A stretch of DNA of 64,000 nt from Prorocentrum cordatum (taxonomy: Eukaryota; Sar; Dinophyceae; Prorocentrales; Prorocentraceae), in contig CAUYUJ010008569.1 in the NCBI GenBank assembly GCA_963575745.1, positions 391,612 to 455,611 of the forward strand. Direction: 5' to 3'. Positions 1-10,276 of this stretch are shown in pieces. Positions within the stretch are counted from its first letter, which is position 1. Each line of letters begins with the position of its first letter. Below the pieces are notes generated by a model that worked only from the letters and a program-made list of their open reading frames with translations, had not been told where the DNA came from and made no database searches. Made by a program: the position numbers and the translations under genes.

Positions 1-2
1 CG

Positions 3-500
3 AACTCTATCCTTGACTACGTGTGCGTGCCGCAGTCGATGCTGGGGGCGGTGCGCGTGACGGGAGCGCTCATGGGCAAAGGGCGCCGCCTCCAGCTCAT
101 CAATGTGGCAGATAAGCGAGACCATCTGCTTGTGTTTCTCGAAGTGACGCGCCCGTCTTTTGCTCGCCAGGAGCAGCAGACGCGCCAGCAGCCGCCTCAC
201 CTAGGCCAGCAGCGTCTGCACCCAGATGCGATGATGGCTGCTTTGAGGGGAGGGGTGGGCTTGCGGGACTTCTTAGACGGGGTGGAGGGGAGGATGGAAG
301 CGCAACAGCAGGAGTGGACGCGACTTGCGTCGCAGGATTCTCCTGATCGTTTGTTTCAGTATTTAGAGCAGGTCTTGCATGATGCTGCGTGCCCTTTGTT
401 TGTGAAAGCGTCTCAGAGTGTGCCTGGGCGAGCTGAGCTTGAGGGGACCCGTTCCAGTCTGCTGCAGCGTCGCCGGGAGCTTCGGGTTTCCCTGGAGGGG
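3..500 (+). pseudogene. C-terminal part of EEP (APE-like) endonuclease domain of LINE-1
   Basis: Reading from base 3 gives NSILDYVCVPQ near the start and RDHLLVFLEV about 35 residues on. This resembles the DY...VP and S/RDH motifs that close exonuclease-endonuclease-phosphatase domains; the His would be catalytic. The catalytic Glu and GDFN motifs must lie upstream of the window. A helical linker follows (ELEGTRSSLLQRRRELRVSL). The frame is lost in a nine-G run at 497-505, after which coding-like sequence continues in the next frame, so a single-base indel is the likely cause. The role would be nicking target DNA to prime reverse transcription. Confidence 0.65.
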
Positions 501-502
501 GG

Positions 503-2670
503 GGGCGTCGGTGACCCTGGAGGCCGTGTCGGAGGAAATTCGCCAGGTCACGGAGACGCTCAGAGGGATGGCCAGGCAGGCTTTTAAGCAGCGTCGAGAT
601 GAGCACCTTGAGCACCTGAGGGACTCTTGGGGCTCGAGGAACCTGCACAAAGCTTTTTTTCACGCGAGGATGGCGGCGGGGGTGCGGATCGGTCCCAAGA
701 AACGGAAACTGTTGGAGGTTCGCACTGCCCGGCCGACCCGTGAGGAGCAGCTGAAGTTCTGGGCGGAGCCTGGACCTCTTGGAGGGATGGAGGCGGTGGA
801 GTTGGAGCGGTGGGGGGATTTGCCTGAGTTTCAGACTTATTGCACACCTTTTAGTCCAAATGAAGCTGAGCAGGTGCAAGATGATTTAAAACGTGTGCGC
901 AGGCAGTTACGTCGTGTGAGTAAGAGGAGAGTTACCCCTAAGTGGTCAGCTCCGATTGAATTGTGGGACATGGCTTTGAATCCGGGTTCGGGGATCCCTG
1001 CCAAGAAACAAGTAGGAGGTGTAGGGGCCCCTGAGGCGGCGAGGCCCACTTTTTTCTTCACTTGGGCGATGTATTCAGGATTGTGGCGAATCCGATCGTC
1101 GTTGCACACCCCGAGAGTTTGGCACTGCAGTCAGGCTAGCGGGCTTAGGAAGTCAGATGCCGAGGGCCCCGCTGGGAAGCGATGGGTTCACATGTTGCCC
1201 CCGATAGGTAAAGTGTGGTACTCGGCTTTGATGAATAGATCGATCATGGCTCCTGATGTGCACGGCTATCAACCAGGTAGGAGTAAAGAGACCCCCATGC
1301 TAGTATCTTCCATTCTGGCGTGGAGAGCGCAGCGGGAAGGTAGATCTTTTTGCAGGCAGTACTTTGATGCTACTAATGCGTTCGGTAGTATCTCTCAGGT
1401 CAGGCTGAAGCTGGCAACGGCAGAACTTTTTGATGGGGGTACAATTCCCATGGGGCTCCAGAGGGTGGATCGGGCCACCATCTCAGTTCCGTGTGAATTC
1501 GGGTCGGTGCTTTTGCGGCCTGGCTGTGGCGGGATGATGGGGGGCCCGTTTATGGTGGCGGCGTGGGTGAGGGCCTTTTAACCGAGTGCTGCACGGTGGT
1601 GCAGTGCACTGGCCGCTGAGGGAGTGATGGAGGGACATCTGGCGGCTAAGAGCCCCTGCGATCCTTCCCCGATCGACCTCGCGCTGTGCCGGTATGCTGA
1701 TGATCTTGAGCTTTCCCACTTGGGAAAGCCCAGTGAGCGTGCTTCTTCTCTCGTCGCGAGGGTGCGAAGTGCTTCGGATATCCTCTCGGTGGCGCTTGCC
1801 GAAGATAACTGTGCTCAGAATACCAAGAAGCAGATGAGTTTGCTGCGCCTGCTCGGACCAGGCGCTCATTTAGACTTGCGTGACATACGTCTAGGGAGGC
1901 TTCAAGTCCCAGGGGACGCGTGCCATCAGGTTCGCTAGCTTGGCGGTCAATTCGTGGCGGACCCCAGGCCGGGCCAGGCTTATGCTCTGGAACTGAAGGC
2001 CCGCAAGGCGGCCATCTTTAAAGTTTGTTACTCCCTGGGCGGCTTCTGGTTCTTGAAAGGGGTCCCGTTTCGATTGAAACGAGCCATGTTTTTGTATTTT
2101 ATCATCGGTGCTGCTGTGCAGAATTTAGAGGCTTATCTTCCTTCGGCCAGCCAGTTGGCCGACCTGCAGCAAGTTGTAGATCAGTTGGCTAGGAAGGCGC
2201 TCCGTAGCTTAGCGCACGAGGAGGTCGAGGGAGTGCACTCATCGCGGTCAAATGAGCGTGTCAGAAAACACTGGAGGCTGTGCTCGCTCGTGGTTGAACT
2301 GAGGGCGCGACGACTAAAGAGACTTCAAGCCATCGCGAAACGACCAGAACGACACAGGCAGTGGATAGCGGCGCACTTCGGGGTCATGAACTGGGAGAGG
2401 GGGGAGACGATGACGGAGGACGGGAGGCTCACGGAGAATGCTAACCCTTGGGCTCGTCGGGTACTAGAGGATCTGAAGGCCCTGCTCGCTGTGGAGGACG
2501 CGGAGTGGTTCTTGTCGGAGCTTCGCATCACGTCCGCAACCGAGCCTGCTAGTGACACTCATGCTTACCTTAGTGACCTGGTCTGCGAGACGGAGGCGCG
2601 GCAAGATTTTATCAAGGTCGACGTGGGTCTTGCGGGCTCAGGATGTTCAAAAACCACCGATGGATCGTGA
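503..2670 (+). pseudogene. Reverse transcriptase of LINE-1, two in-frame stops
   Basis: One frame runs from the G9 slip to a TGA at 2668-2670. It shows RT landmarks in order: LPPIGKVWYSALMNRSI and HGYQPGRSKETPM (fingers), motif A YFDATNAF (Asp codon 1366-1368), motif B region GGMMGGPFMVAAW, and motif C YADD at 1693-1704. After that come the LGG of the region after motif C and a long helical thumb. Motif A and YADD Asp residues are intact. A TAA at 1579-1581 sits between motifs B and C. A TAG at 1936-1938 falls where a Tyr of VR(Y)LGG is expected, consistent with one base change. The product would copy element RNA at the nick; this copy cannot without suppression. Confidence 0.82.
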
Positions 2671-2673
2671 GGG

Positions 2674-4025
2674 GGGGTAGACATGAAAGAGGAGGAGGAG
2701 GTGACGGGTCGTGGAAATGCTTCTTCACTACTGAGACTGGGGAGGGGTGTTCGGCATCGTTTGATTCGAGTAAAGCGTTATCGACACATATTCAACGTGT
2801 ACATCGTAGAACTGGCGTGTATGTTTCAATTGTGGTGACGAATCAATGCCCTTATTGTGGTGATGTTTCTTCCTGTCATCAAGCTGCTGATCGTCATGTG
2901 ATATCTAAGAGGGCCAGGCCAGATCGACTTACGAGAGTGAGATTTCTTGGCCCAGTGGTCCCACCTGCTACCCTAGATTGCCCGTTGCGCGAGTACTCGG
3001 CTCAAGACTTACCTGATCTGCATCGGCACATCGTCTCTCACGCGCCGCCTCGCGCCCATGGCTCTCGAGGAGCCGAAGTGGGCCCTCAAGCGCGGCGTGG
3101 AAGGCCAGCAGGAGGGGGGGCGCAAGAAGTTGCTGACGGAGCTGGGCGGCGACGTCGGCGGCGGCAACAAAACGCAGATGCTCGAGCGGATGGTCAAGGT
3201 GTTGGCGGCCCTGGCGTTGACGCAGGCGGCGGAGCTCCGCGATCTAATCGCGGCCGTGCACTTGACGTTCCTGATCCCCGCCGCGTCGACCATCGCGAAG
3301 GCAATGAAGGAGGCGGGCAGGGACTACCACGAGCAGGCCAAGCGCAACAAAGAAGGAGGAGGCGGCGGCAGTTCTGGCGGTCACGACATTCTAGGCCCAC
3401 CGTTCCTGCACGTGTTCAAGGCCATGATCAAGGCGGCGCACAGCGCGCAGGGCTTGTCGGAGGCGATCCGCACGGTCATCGAGAACTTCTGGAAGCAGCA
3501 GGTCTTGCAGCGCGAGCTTCACGACCTGGCCGAGCAGATTCGTCACTGCCGCACCAAGGACACGCGCAAGAAGGAGAGCCAGTCAGACGTGGTGCGCATC
3601 ACGATTTGCTTCAGCACGCAGTGGACGGCCCTGCAGGACGCGGTCGTGGAGGCGCTGAAGAAGGAGAACGGCGTCCTGAAGGTGGGGCCTCCTCCTCGGG
3701 GGCCGCTCGAGAGGGAGGCGTCGAAGTTGCTGGAGGAGCTCAACAAAATGTGAGGCCTCGTCAACCCCCTGCGCGTGTGAGACCTCCTGGAGATGGGGGC
3801 AGGCGCGAGGTTGGCCGCTCTGAGTCGCAGGTGAGGCGGCTTGCGGCTCGGCTCGAGGCTTTTTCAACTCGTATGGCTGCTTTGCTTCGCAATGGCAGTG
3901 TGACTCCTGGTGCTGCACTAACTTTTTTAAGACAGCAAGAAGGCCGTTTTAGGCCAGCTGTTGCCAAAGGGAAGGGACGGGGGCGTGGTACGGCGAGGGG
4001 GCGGGGGCGGGGGGGATTGCAATGA
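2674..4025 (+). pseudogene. C2H2 zinc-finger / Arg-Gly tail of LINE-1, interrupted by a 696-bp insert
   Basis: The left part (about 2700-3057) has a classic finger EGCSASFDSSKALSTHIQRVH at its core spacing, then NQCPYCGDVSSCH and LDCPLREYS...DLHRHIVSH. Nucleic-acid binding is the usual role of such fingers in LINE proteins. The right part (3754-4025) is in the same frame, with VGRSESQVRRLAARLEAFST and a KGKGRGRGTARGRGRGG end. Between them lies 3058-3753, read best in another frame. The flanks use many A/T third positions, whereas the insert is almost all G/C. Because 696 is a multiple of three, the outer frame stays open through the insert, but that translation is Gly/Arg/Ala junk. Confidence 0.7.
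3058..3753 (+). CDS. Intronless 231-codon ORF embedded in LINE-1, function unknown
   Basis: The frame starts at an ATG (MALEEPKWALKRGVEG) and stops at the TGA at 3751-3753. It is predicted to be soluble and largely helical. A segment TQMLERMVKVLAALALTQ is followed by a Gly/Ser-rich linker (KEGGGGGSSGG), then GPPFLHVFKAMIKAAH, VIENFWKQQVLQRELHDL, and a C-terminal helix ending LLEELNKM. I see no named domain, signal peptide or membrane segment. Third positions are almost all G/C, unlike the retroelement sequence on both sides. I infer a host coding sequence, already spliced, captured by the element. The alternative is a normal but compositionally odd element ORF. Similar ORFs seem familiar from dinoflagellate gene sets, but that is memory, not a search. 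Confidence 0.6.
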   Translation: MALEEPKWALKRGVEGQQEGGRKKLLTELGGDVGGGNKTQMLERMVKVLAALALTQAAELRDLIAAVHLTFLIPAASTIAKAMKEAGRDYHEQAKRNKEGGGGGSSGGHDILGPPFLHVFKAMIKAAHSAQGLSEAIRTVIENFWKQQVLQRELHDLAEQIRHCRTKDTRKKESQSDVVRITICFSTQWTALQDAVVEALKKENGVLKVGPPPRGPLEREASKLLEELNKM

Positions 4026-4220
4026 GGCTGGCGGCTTATGCTATCGAGCCCACGTGTGGGCCATCCATGAGCCGTGGCGCTCGCAGGCCAGTCGCTGGAC
4101 GCCCAGCGCAGGGGGCCTGTCGATCGTCTTCCGTTGGCACGCTTTTAGTGCCTCACCGATGCTGTTGCCTGTAAAGACCAAGAGACATATGGCGTCAATG
4201 GTGCTCTTATCTTATCTTAT

Positions 4221-4303
4221 CCCCCTCCTCCTCCTCCTCCTTCTCCTCCTCCCCCTCCTCCTCCTCCTCCTCCTCCTCCTCCTCCTCCTCCTCCTCCTCC
4301 TCC
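4221..4303 (+). repeat. (CTC)n microsatellite at the LINE-1 3' end
   Basis: Nearly pure CTC after TTATCTTATC, about 195 bp past the last LINE-1 stop. LINE-2 also ends just before a CTC tract, so this may be an element tail or a preferred target. Confidence 0.9.
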
Positions 4304-4439
4304 GATCTTGGCCCGACGTCGCAGGTCCTCCTCCCCTCGTCGAGGTCTGGGCTTCGCGTTTGTTGTGTCACACTGCGGTGGTTGGCGCCCGCGCACGCGG
4401 GCCGTGCGAGTGCGCGAAGCTCCGTGCACGTTCGGTTTG

Positions 4440-4740
4440 GAACCGGCGTTCCGGCGCGAGCGCGGCGCGCGGCTCGTTCGCCGCAGCGCGTGGCAGCGAC
4501 GGTGGCCAGTGGGGCCGCGGGCGACATGCGGACCTCGCCCAAGCTCCGCGTAGCCTGCGGGTGAAGGTGGCCATCACGCTCGGTCCCTGCTGCGCCCATT
4601 GGAAGTGTTGCCGTTCCCGCCCATGCGCGGCCTGCGCAGTTGTCTTGCCGCCAGGCTGTTGGAGGCCGGACCGCGCGAGTTCTTTCCATTTGCGAGGTGG
4701 TAGCGCGTTCCAATCCCAATATCAAGTTGTGTCCCACTTG
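4440..4740. repeat. GC-rich dispersed repeat, copy A (partner 52311-52800)
   Basis: It shares blocks in order with 52311-52800: GCTCGTTC, TGCGGACCTCGCCC, GTGAAGG, a GCGCCCAT...GGAAGTG block, TGCCGTTCC, GCGAGGTGG and GCGCG(T/C)TCC(A/G)ATCCCA. Copy B carries MITE-2 between the GTGAAGG and GCGCCCAT blocks and copy A does not, so this copy approximates the empty site. No coding potential is convincing on either strand. Confidence 0.55.
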
Positions 4741-5660
4741 ATTCTGAGATTACCGAAGGGAGGGTGGGAGTAGGCGGGGCTTTCTGGCTCGCTCGACTTG
4801 GCGAACGTGTCCTTGGGCTTACCCCTGGGGCCTAACCTCTAGAACTACCCCAGGTTTACTGTAGTGCTCAGGGTAGGGCCGACCCTAGCCCTACCCCAAG
4901 GCCCAGGGTAGGGCCTACACGAGGGGGCCCTGGGGCTCAGGGTGGGCTCTATGGAAGCCCACCTCCTCTGGGGTCTATATGTCGCAGCATCAATGTCCCG
5001 CACTCCACCCAGGCCGCCAGCACCGCCAATGCCACCAGAAGAACACGAGAAGGCCACGTCGGAGTAGACTTGCATCCTCCGTCACGGGATGTGGCAGCCT
5101 AGTCGCAGATATCAGCAAGCGCTGGGTCCCCCCCTCTCAGCATTCTTGGTGCCATGCCGGCACCAGGCAGGCTCCTCTGTAACCGTCGAAGCTGCTCTTC
5201 CAGCAGCCAAGGTCTCATCTGAGCAGCGCGGCCAGCGGAGTCTTCTGGTGGCCCGCTCTGTGGCCCTGCGGAGTGCGCTTGGAGGCCCTCTCCAAGCCAA
5301 GCATGCCCGCAGCAGCGTCTGCAAGCGACAGCCAACGCTTCGCCCGCTGTCGAGGGGCCCCGTGAGGTGGCCCCTCCTCGTCCTCGCACCTCGGTCCCCC
5401 TCTCTTCCCGTCGAAGGCCACCCAAGTGGCCCCATGGCCCAATGGCCCAGGGTGCGCTGGAAAGCGGCGCCAAGACATTGAGAATGATCCCCCCACTTGG
5501 GGCACAGAGAGCATCAATAGCAGCAGCCACTGGGGCCACTGGGAGCCCCCCTTCGCTCTCGCCTCGATTTCGCTTCCCTCCCCCGACCCTGAGCGCGCGG
5601 ACAGCACCCCAGGACCCCCTTTTTGTTTGTTGCCCCCTTGACGCTGAGCTGAGGGCCCTG
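4741..5660. other. No recognisable gene; GC-rich with short local repeats
   Basis: At 4830-4960 the motif CAGGGTAGGGCC and inverted versions recur, giving local hairpins. From 5090 to 5650 several frames are open on both strands with no clear winner. They look like by-products of GC-rich sequence. Confidence 0.4.
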
Positions 5661-6640
5661 GATGCAAAGTGCAAAGCGCATTCGAGCACCCATCTGCTGT
5701 TTCTGAAGCTGTGCGCTGCGATCGTTTTGGGAAGCCCCGTGCCGCCCGCCACGCTCCTGACATCGTTCCTCCTACCCTTCACTCTCCTTCCCTCGCCGTC
5801 GGCGGGGGGGGGGCAACTCCGGCTTTAGGGAGACTCGGGGAAAGGATGTGCCTAGAATGCCGATCTCGTTGGTTGATGCGCTTGGGGCTTGCGCGGCTGC
5901 AGAAGGACGCAGCACGGTGCAATGTACATTGCCAACGGTCAATATTTGAATCTCTGGTGTTGGCTGGACAGCTCTGGCTTACCACTGACCTGGGAGACAT
6001 TGACGACATGGATTCAGTCGCGAGCATGGCCTTGCAGTTGGTGCTCGTGCAGAACGGCCCATCTCCCTTCAACTTCTTTTACGCTGGTGGCCAGTAGCCG
6101 TTTGTATGGCGCCGCGGCAGTTGAGGAGCACCCTGCTCCTCCCTCTGGCCCTTTCCTTCAGAGTTCTTGGCACATCTCTGAGATTGCGCACCTGCGGGCT
6201 CTTCCACAAGACACGCACGGTGGACTGCGCTTGGATCGATCAGTGTTGTGTTGAGGTTCCCAGTGTCAAATGTACCGCCATTCTCGTCGTTAATCCACAT
6301 CATGTTCGCCAGGCCCTGGCTAATGACCCTGGGCGGGGTAGATGTTGCCATCCGAGAAGCTCCCACACGACCCTTGCGGGACGAGACGCCACAGACGCGT
6401 TCAGGATTTCGCCAGCAAATCAATACGTACACCCTTCAGCTCTCATCATTCCTGGATGCCGCACTCTACCGTCATGCCGCCTGCCAACTCCAAGTACCCC
6501 AAAGTGGCCGCGGGCTTTTCTGCATGGGCGGTGACGATGGCCTGGATAGGGACATCAAGCAATTCCACGCGCTCCCTGACCACTACTTTGAGGGTCATGA
6601 GTGGGGGGACGCCTTTTGACACGGATTGCAGACGTTGATG
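5661..6640. other. Moderate-GC unassigned region with open frames on both strands
   Basis: This stretch lacks low-complexity tracts. The + strand near 5950-6095 reads AGQLWLTTDLGDIDDMDSVA, and 6450-6615 reads HAACQLQVPQSGRGLFCMGG. The - strand near 6610-6450 reads VPPLMTLKVVVRERVELLD and AEKPAATLGYLELAGG, ending in a stop, and 6360-6220 reads ISQGLANMMWINDENGG. Either strand could be a decayed coding remnant. I recognise no family and cannot choose the strand. Confidence 0.3.
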
Positions 6641-6989
6641 TATTTCTCGAGTTCGTTTGTGTTGTTCAGTCGTTAATTGGGTCGATGTCGTTGTGTACGA
6701 CTCGCGCGTTCGATGATAGGATTCAGCTCAGCTCAGGAAGGGGAAGAGGAGGAAGGCCAGAGTAAGTCCAAGATGCATCAAGGATGTTGCAAAACACCCT
6801 CCCCCTCAAGCCCCCTCCTCACAAGTCCCAACACACATTCACTACGAGAAGTGCCCATTTGAAAGACCAGCACCTGGTGGGCCTGCAATTTTATCGACCG
6901 CCTCGTCTTGAAAAGGTTTCGTGACCTCCGTGCTGAAACCGAGGCGTCTCCCCATGAGTGCATCTGCCGCACCAGATTACCCCTTTCTG

Positions 6990-7250
6990 GTCATGAAGAA
7001 GGAGGAGGAGGACGAGGAGGACGAGGAGGAGGAGGAGAAGACGAGGTCATCGCAGCATCGCTCGACACTGTCCGCAGCCTGGAGCTCGAAGGAGGAGGAG
7101 GAGGAGGAGCGAGCAGTGCGCAGGGCGAGCAGGGAGGAGAAACGATGGAGTAGAACGGAGAGAGGAGAACGGAGGGAGAAGGACGAGGACGAGGACGAGG
7201 ACGAGGGTTGGATGAGAGGTCCATTCCCGCGCTCTCTCTCTCTCTCTCTT
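6990..7250. repeat. (GGA)/(GAC)-rich tract ending in a short (TC)n
   Basis: GAGGAGGACGAGGAGG-type sequence broken by short mixed segments, then CTCTCTCTC at 7234-7248. Low complexity; the acidic or Ser-rich frames it opens are not taken as genes. Confidence 0.8.
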
Positions 7251-8260
7251 TCCCCTTCCCTCGTTCCCGCGTGCTGGGCGGGGCTCCACCTTTCCCGCGT
7301 GGCGGCAGAGGCCCTCGCCGAATCCCATCCAGCTCTCCCCTCCTCCCGCCCCCCCCCTCCCCCGCCGGCCTGAGAGGACAGCGGGCGCGCCGCTGCTCCT
7401 GCACTGCGCGGTCGCGCCCGCCGCGCGGTTTCGGGCACGCCCGCGGGTCCCTCCCCCCCGCCCTCGGCCGATTGCGGGGCTGGGGCTGCTCCCGCGGCCG
7501 GCCCGCGCGCTGTCAAAGGCAGGCTTCGGTCGCGCTCACGCTCCCCCTGCGCGGGGCCGAGGAGGACCTGCCTCGCGCGCCGCGGCGCGCACTCCCCGAT
7601 GGAGGGCCCCGCCGCAGAAGAAAAGGCCTGCGGCGACGGGACCCTGGCGTGCCACCCGTCGGAGGCGTGATGCTGCCGCGCGAGAGGAGCCGGAGGTGTG
7701 CCGCGCATGCTGGCGGAGGTCTGTCCCTTGGCGTGCGCAAGGAGTGCGGTTTCCCCTGGCTGGCCTCGTCTCTACCCCCCTCTGCACGTCGCTGGCGCGT
7801 CCGCACCAGTCCTCCCCCCCCCGCCATGTGGCGGTGTCCGCATCCGCGGCTCAACTCCCAGCTCTTGCCGGGCAATCGCGCATTTGCCCTGCGCGCTGCT
7901 CCCAGCGCAGGTGCCGCAACCTCGCATTTGCGCCGCGGACTGGGCCGCCATCGGGACAGCCGACGTCGTGTACGTGGGCACGCTGCCTCCAGCCGTCCGC
8001 AGTTCGGGCTCAAGGCCGAGCCTCCTCGTCGTAGCCATGACCTTCGGCGCAGGAGTTGGGGGAGATTGTATGCGCACTTGCGCCAGCGCGTGTTTCCCAC
8101 CAGTTGGCGATGGGGCAAGCGCGAGACCTGGCCACTGGGGAACGGGCACGCACAGGCTGCACCAGCACCGCTGCCGGGGTCTCCATTCCAGCGATTCCAC
8201 GCTGGCCTTCTGCCCAGGGTCTCGGCCACAAGGTGCCCCAGTTGGGGTGCACTAGGGCAA
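7251..8260. other. Very GC-rich stretch, no supported gene
   Basis: Long frames exist on both strands, but all are Arg/Pro/Ala-rich as expected by chance at this composition. None shows a cysteine module or a known motif. It is probably intronic or intergenic to the exon at 8394. Confidence 0.35.
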
Positions 8261-8261
8261 A

Positions 8262-8375
8262 GGAGGAGGAGGAAGAAGACGAAGAGGAATGACGAGCAGG
8301 AGGAGGAGGAGGAAGAGGGAGAAGACGAGGAGGATGAGGAGGACGAGGGAGGGCTGGGTGAGGGAGGAGGGAGCC
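8262..8375. repeat. (GGA)n tract upstream of the 8.39-kb exon
   Basis: Degenerate GGA/GAA/GAC repeats run almost to the putative acceptor. This is the reverse of the usual order in this window, where CTC precedes an exon. Confidence 0.8.
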
Positions 8376-8393
8376 GAGCGCGGCCCGCCCGGA

Positions 8394-8480
8394 GAGGACG
8401 ACTACTGGGCGCAGTGCCTGAAGACCTGCCTGAACACCGACGGCGACCCTTGGAGCTGCGAGGCGCGCTGGGCGAGCACG
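8394..8480 (+). CDS. Candidate exon: C-terminal half of a cysteine-rich module
   Basis: The + frame reads EDDYWAQCLKTC, then DGDPWSCEARW. The spacing YWAxCLxxC...WSC is the same as in the joined exons at 26.3/27.6 kb (YWAECLEAC...LPWSCKELG) and partly as at 30.3 kb. This suggests the second half of a small disulphide-rich, probably secreted or lumenal module. Acceptor candidates are AGs at 8393-8396. A donor could be GAG|GC after the WSCE codons at 8460-8462, like the 26.4-kb exon. The matching N-terminal half should lie upstream, but I did not find it. Function is unknown. Confidence 0.5.
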
Positions 8481-8765
8481 GGGAGGGAGGAGGAGACCAG
8501 GGGCAACGTCAGGCGACAAGGTGTAATTGATCAGTATCGTTTAACTGATCCCTGTCCCCATCCCCATCCCCTTCTTGAGCCCCACCATCCCACCACCCCA
8601 GTTGGGGATGTACCCCTCGAGACCCGAAGGGAACAGGCTGTATCCTTGTCTAGGGGGGTAAATCGGCCAGTGGAGCCCAGGCTACTCTGACGGGAGCGGG
8701 GATCGGCGAAACGATGCTCAGTTGAGGGTCGACGAGTGGGGATCGGGGGCTTCGCCGCCTTCTAG

Positions 8766-8977
8766 GGCCAGGAACTTTGGGATAGCGTGTCGCTCCGCCG
8801 GTGCTGGCCCACCACGCTTCGGCGCGACACGCTATCCGCTCCGTGCTTCCCAGGCGTCCGCGTGCCGAGCTTTTCCCAGCCTCCCAGCCCACGAAGCGGA
8901 GCGACACACTATCCGCTCGCAAGGCATGGCGTGTCGCCAGGGCGCCAGTGCGACACGCTAAGCAAAAGTTCCTGGCC
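8766..8977. mobile_element. Foldback MITE with ~28-bp terminal inverted repeats (family 6)
   Basis: The left end GGCCAGGAACTTTGGGATAG and the right end (reverse complement GGCCAGGAACTTTTGCTTAG) continue into GCGTGTCGC. The interior holds further GCGTGTCGC/GCGACACGC pairs. There is no coding capacity. Only this copy was seen in the window. Confidence 0.65.
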
Positions 8978-9900
8978 GCAAGTAGGCGGCGAGACGTCTG
9001 AGAATTCCGCCAGCTTTCTGAGAAGCCCCCTTGCAGCTTCGGAGAAGGCCTACAGAAGCTTCGCAGAAGGCCTCCTGAGCCCTCTGGAGAGGCCCCCGCC
9101 ACCCCTGTGCCTTCCCCCCCTGGGCGCGCCGCCCTTTCCGGGCTTGAAGATCGCAGTCTTCGGCCGCCGTCGTCGGTCTGGGGCGGTGCCTCCCCCGCGG
9201 GATGCGCTCCAGCGGCTGCGCCTCGCCGGGAGGCACCCGGGTGTGCTCGGCTCGGCGAGGGGCGGCCGCCGGAGAGCCCAGAGGCTCGGCGCGGGGGGGG
9301 CGCCTGGGCTCTCCATCGGGACCCCGTCGGCGATGCCTCGGCGCCGCAGCGCCGCTTCCAGGTCCGTGCGTCCCCTCCCGAGCAGGCGGTCCCCGCGGAG
9401 CGCTCCCCCTTGAGCCGAGGAGCCGAGGAGGGGCCGGGAGCCAAGGCGCCGCGGCAAGGGCCAATTGCGAGGGGCTGTGGCTTTCGGGCCGCTCCCGAGA
9501 TGCAGGCCGGAGAGCCAAGTCGTGGCTCGGGCTGGCCAGGCCCTTATCGGTCCTTCTTCGGCGCTCCTCGTGGTGGCACGGTGGCCGCACTCCCAAGGGG
9601 CCGAGCTGCACCCAGCGCCGCGTGACCTGCTAAAACGACGCGAAGGTCGGGACAAAATCGGATCGGGATATCTCGAAATCTCTGAGAATCGGCGGGTTTG
9701 GAGGATGTATTGGGCGCCGCGGCCGCTCAAGAGCGTTCCGGAACGCTCTGAGAGCGCTCCGGAACGCTCTGGAGCGATTTATCCTGATCCTAGCCCTGTT
9801 TTACCACCCCGAGCTGGACACCGAAGCCTCCAGCCCGACATGGCCCCGCGCCGTTACAGGCTTCTCTACGTCCATCCGACGGACAAGGGGGAGGGTCGAG
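8978..9900. other. GC-rich non-coding stretch with a 20-bp palindrome
   Basis: Repeated GAGAAGGCCT/AGAAGCTTC-like words occur at 8995-9060. A perfect palindrome AGAGCGTTCCGGAACGCTCT lies at 9730-9749, and a one-mismatch copy follows at 9751-9770. The same palindrome recurs at 61337-61356. No gene is supported. Confidence 0.5.
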
Positions 9901-9904
9901 AAGG

Positions 9905-10235
9905 AGGAGGAGGAGGAGGAGGAGGAGGAGGAGGAGCGTAGCGCGGTGGGTGAAGCGCGCGAGGAAGTCTCGGGAGAAGGAGCGAGTTGGAGGTGTAAGC
10001 CGGGGGAGGGGGAGGATAAACAGGAGAGGCCATGGAGCAGGAGAAGGAGGAGCGAGGAGGGGGAAGAGGGGGAAGAGCGAGGATTGGCCTGGGATGTCTG
10101 GAACGCAGACTTCCTGGAGAGCCCCGTGGAACCTGCTAAAAGATTGTGTCCTCTGCCTATGTCCCCTCCCCCTCTCCCTCCTCGAGGAGGAGGAGGAGGA
10201 GGAGGAGGAGGAGGGCGTGGAGGGAATCGGCGAGG
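9905..10235. repeat. Two (GGA)n tracts with a purine-rich interval
   Basis: GGA runs at about 9905-9937 and 10185-10213 with degenerate GGAG-rich sequence between. The second run lies roughly 65 bp before the cysteine-module exon at 10.3 kb. Confidence 0.75.
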
Positions 10236-10276
10236 AGGAGCAGGAGGCCATCCCTTTTTGGAGGGGTCCCTCCTGG

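Larger units (their letters stand above)
1..4303 (+). mobile_element. Decayed LINE-like non-LTR retroelement, 5' part outside window (LINE-1 of window)
   Basis: In order it holds the end of an EEP endonuclease, a reverse transcriptase, C2H2-type zinc fingers, an Arg/Gly-rich tail ending at a TGA at 4023-4025, about 180 bp of 3' sequence, and a (CTC)n tract. This order is typical of non-LTR elements that use target-primed reverse transcription. The copy is dead: it has a frameshift in a G9 run at 497-505, in-frame stops at 1579-1581 and 1936-1938, and another frame change near 2670. A 696-bp segment with different codon use sits inside the C2H2 tail (3058-3753). The retroelement identity is secure; the subfamily is not assigned. 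Confidence 0.85.

Noticed and set aside
4830-4960. Telomere-like GGGTAGGG words
   Set aside because: Not tandem at a fixed period; CAGGGTAGGGCC and its complement alternate, so it is a local foldback.
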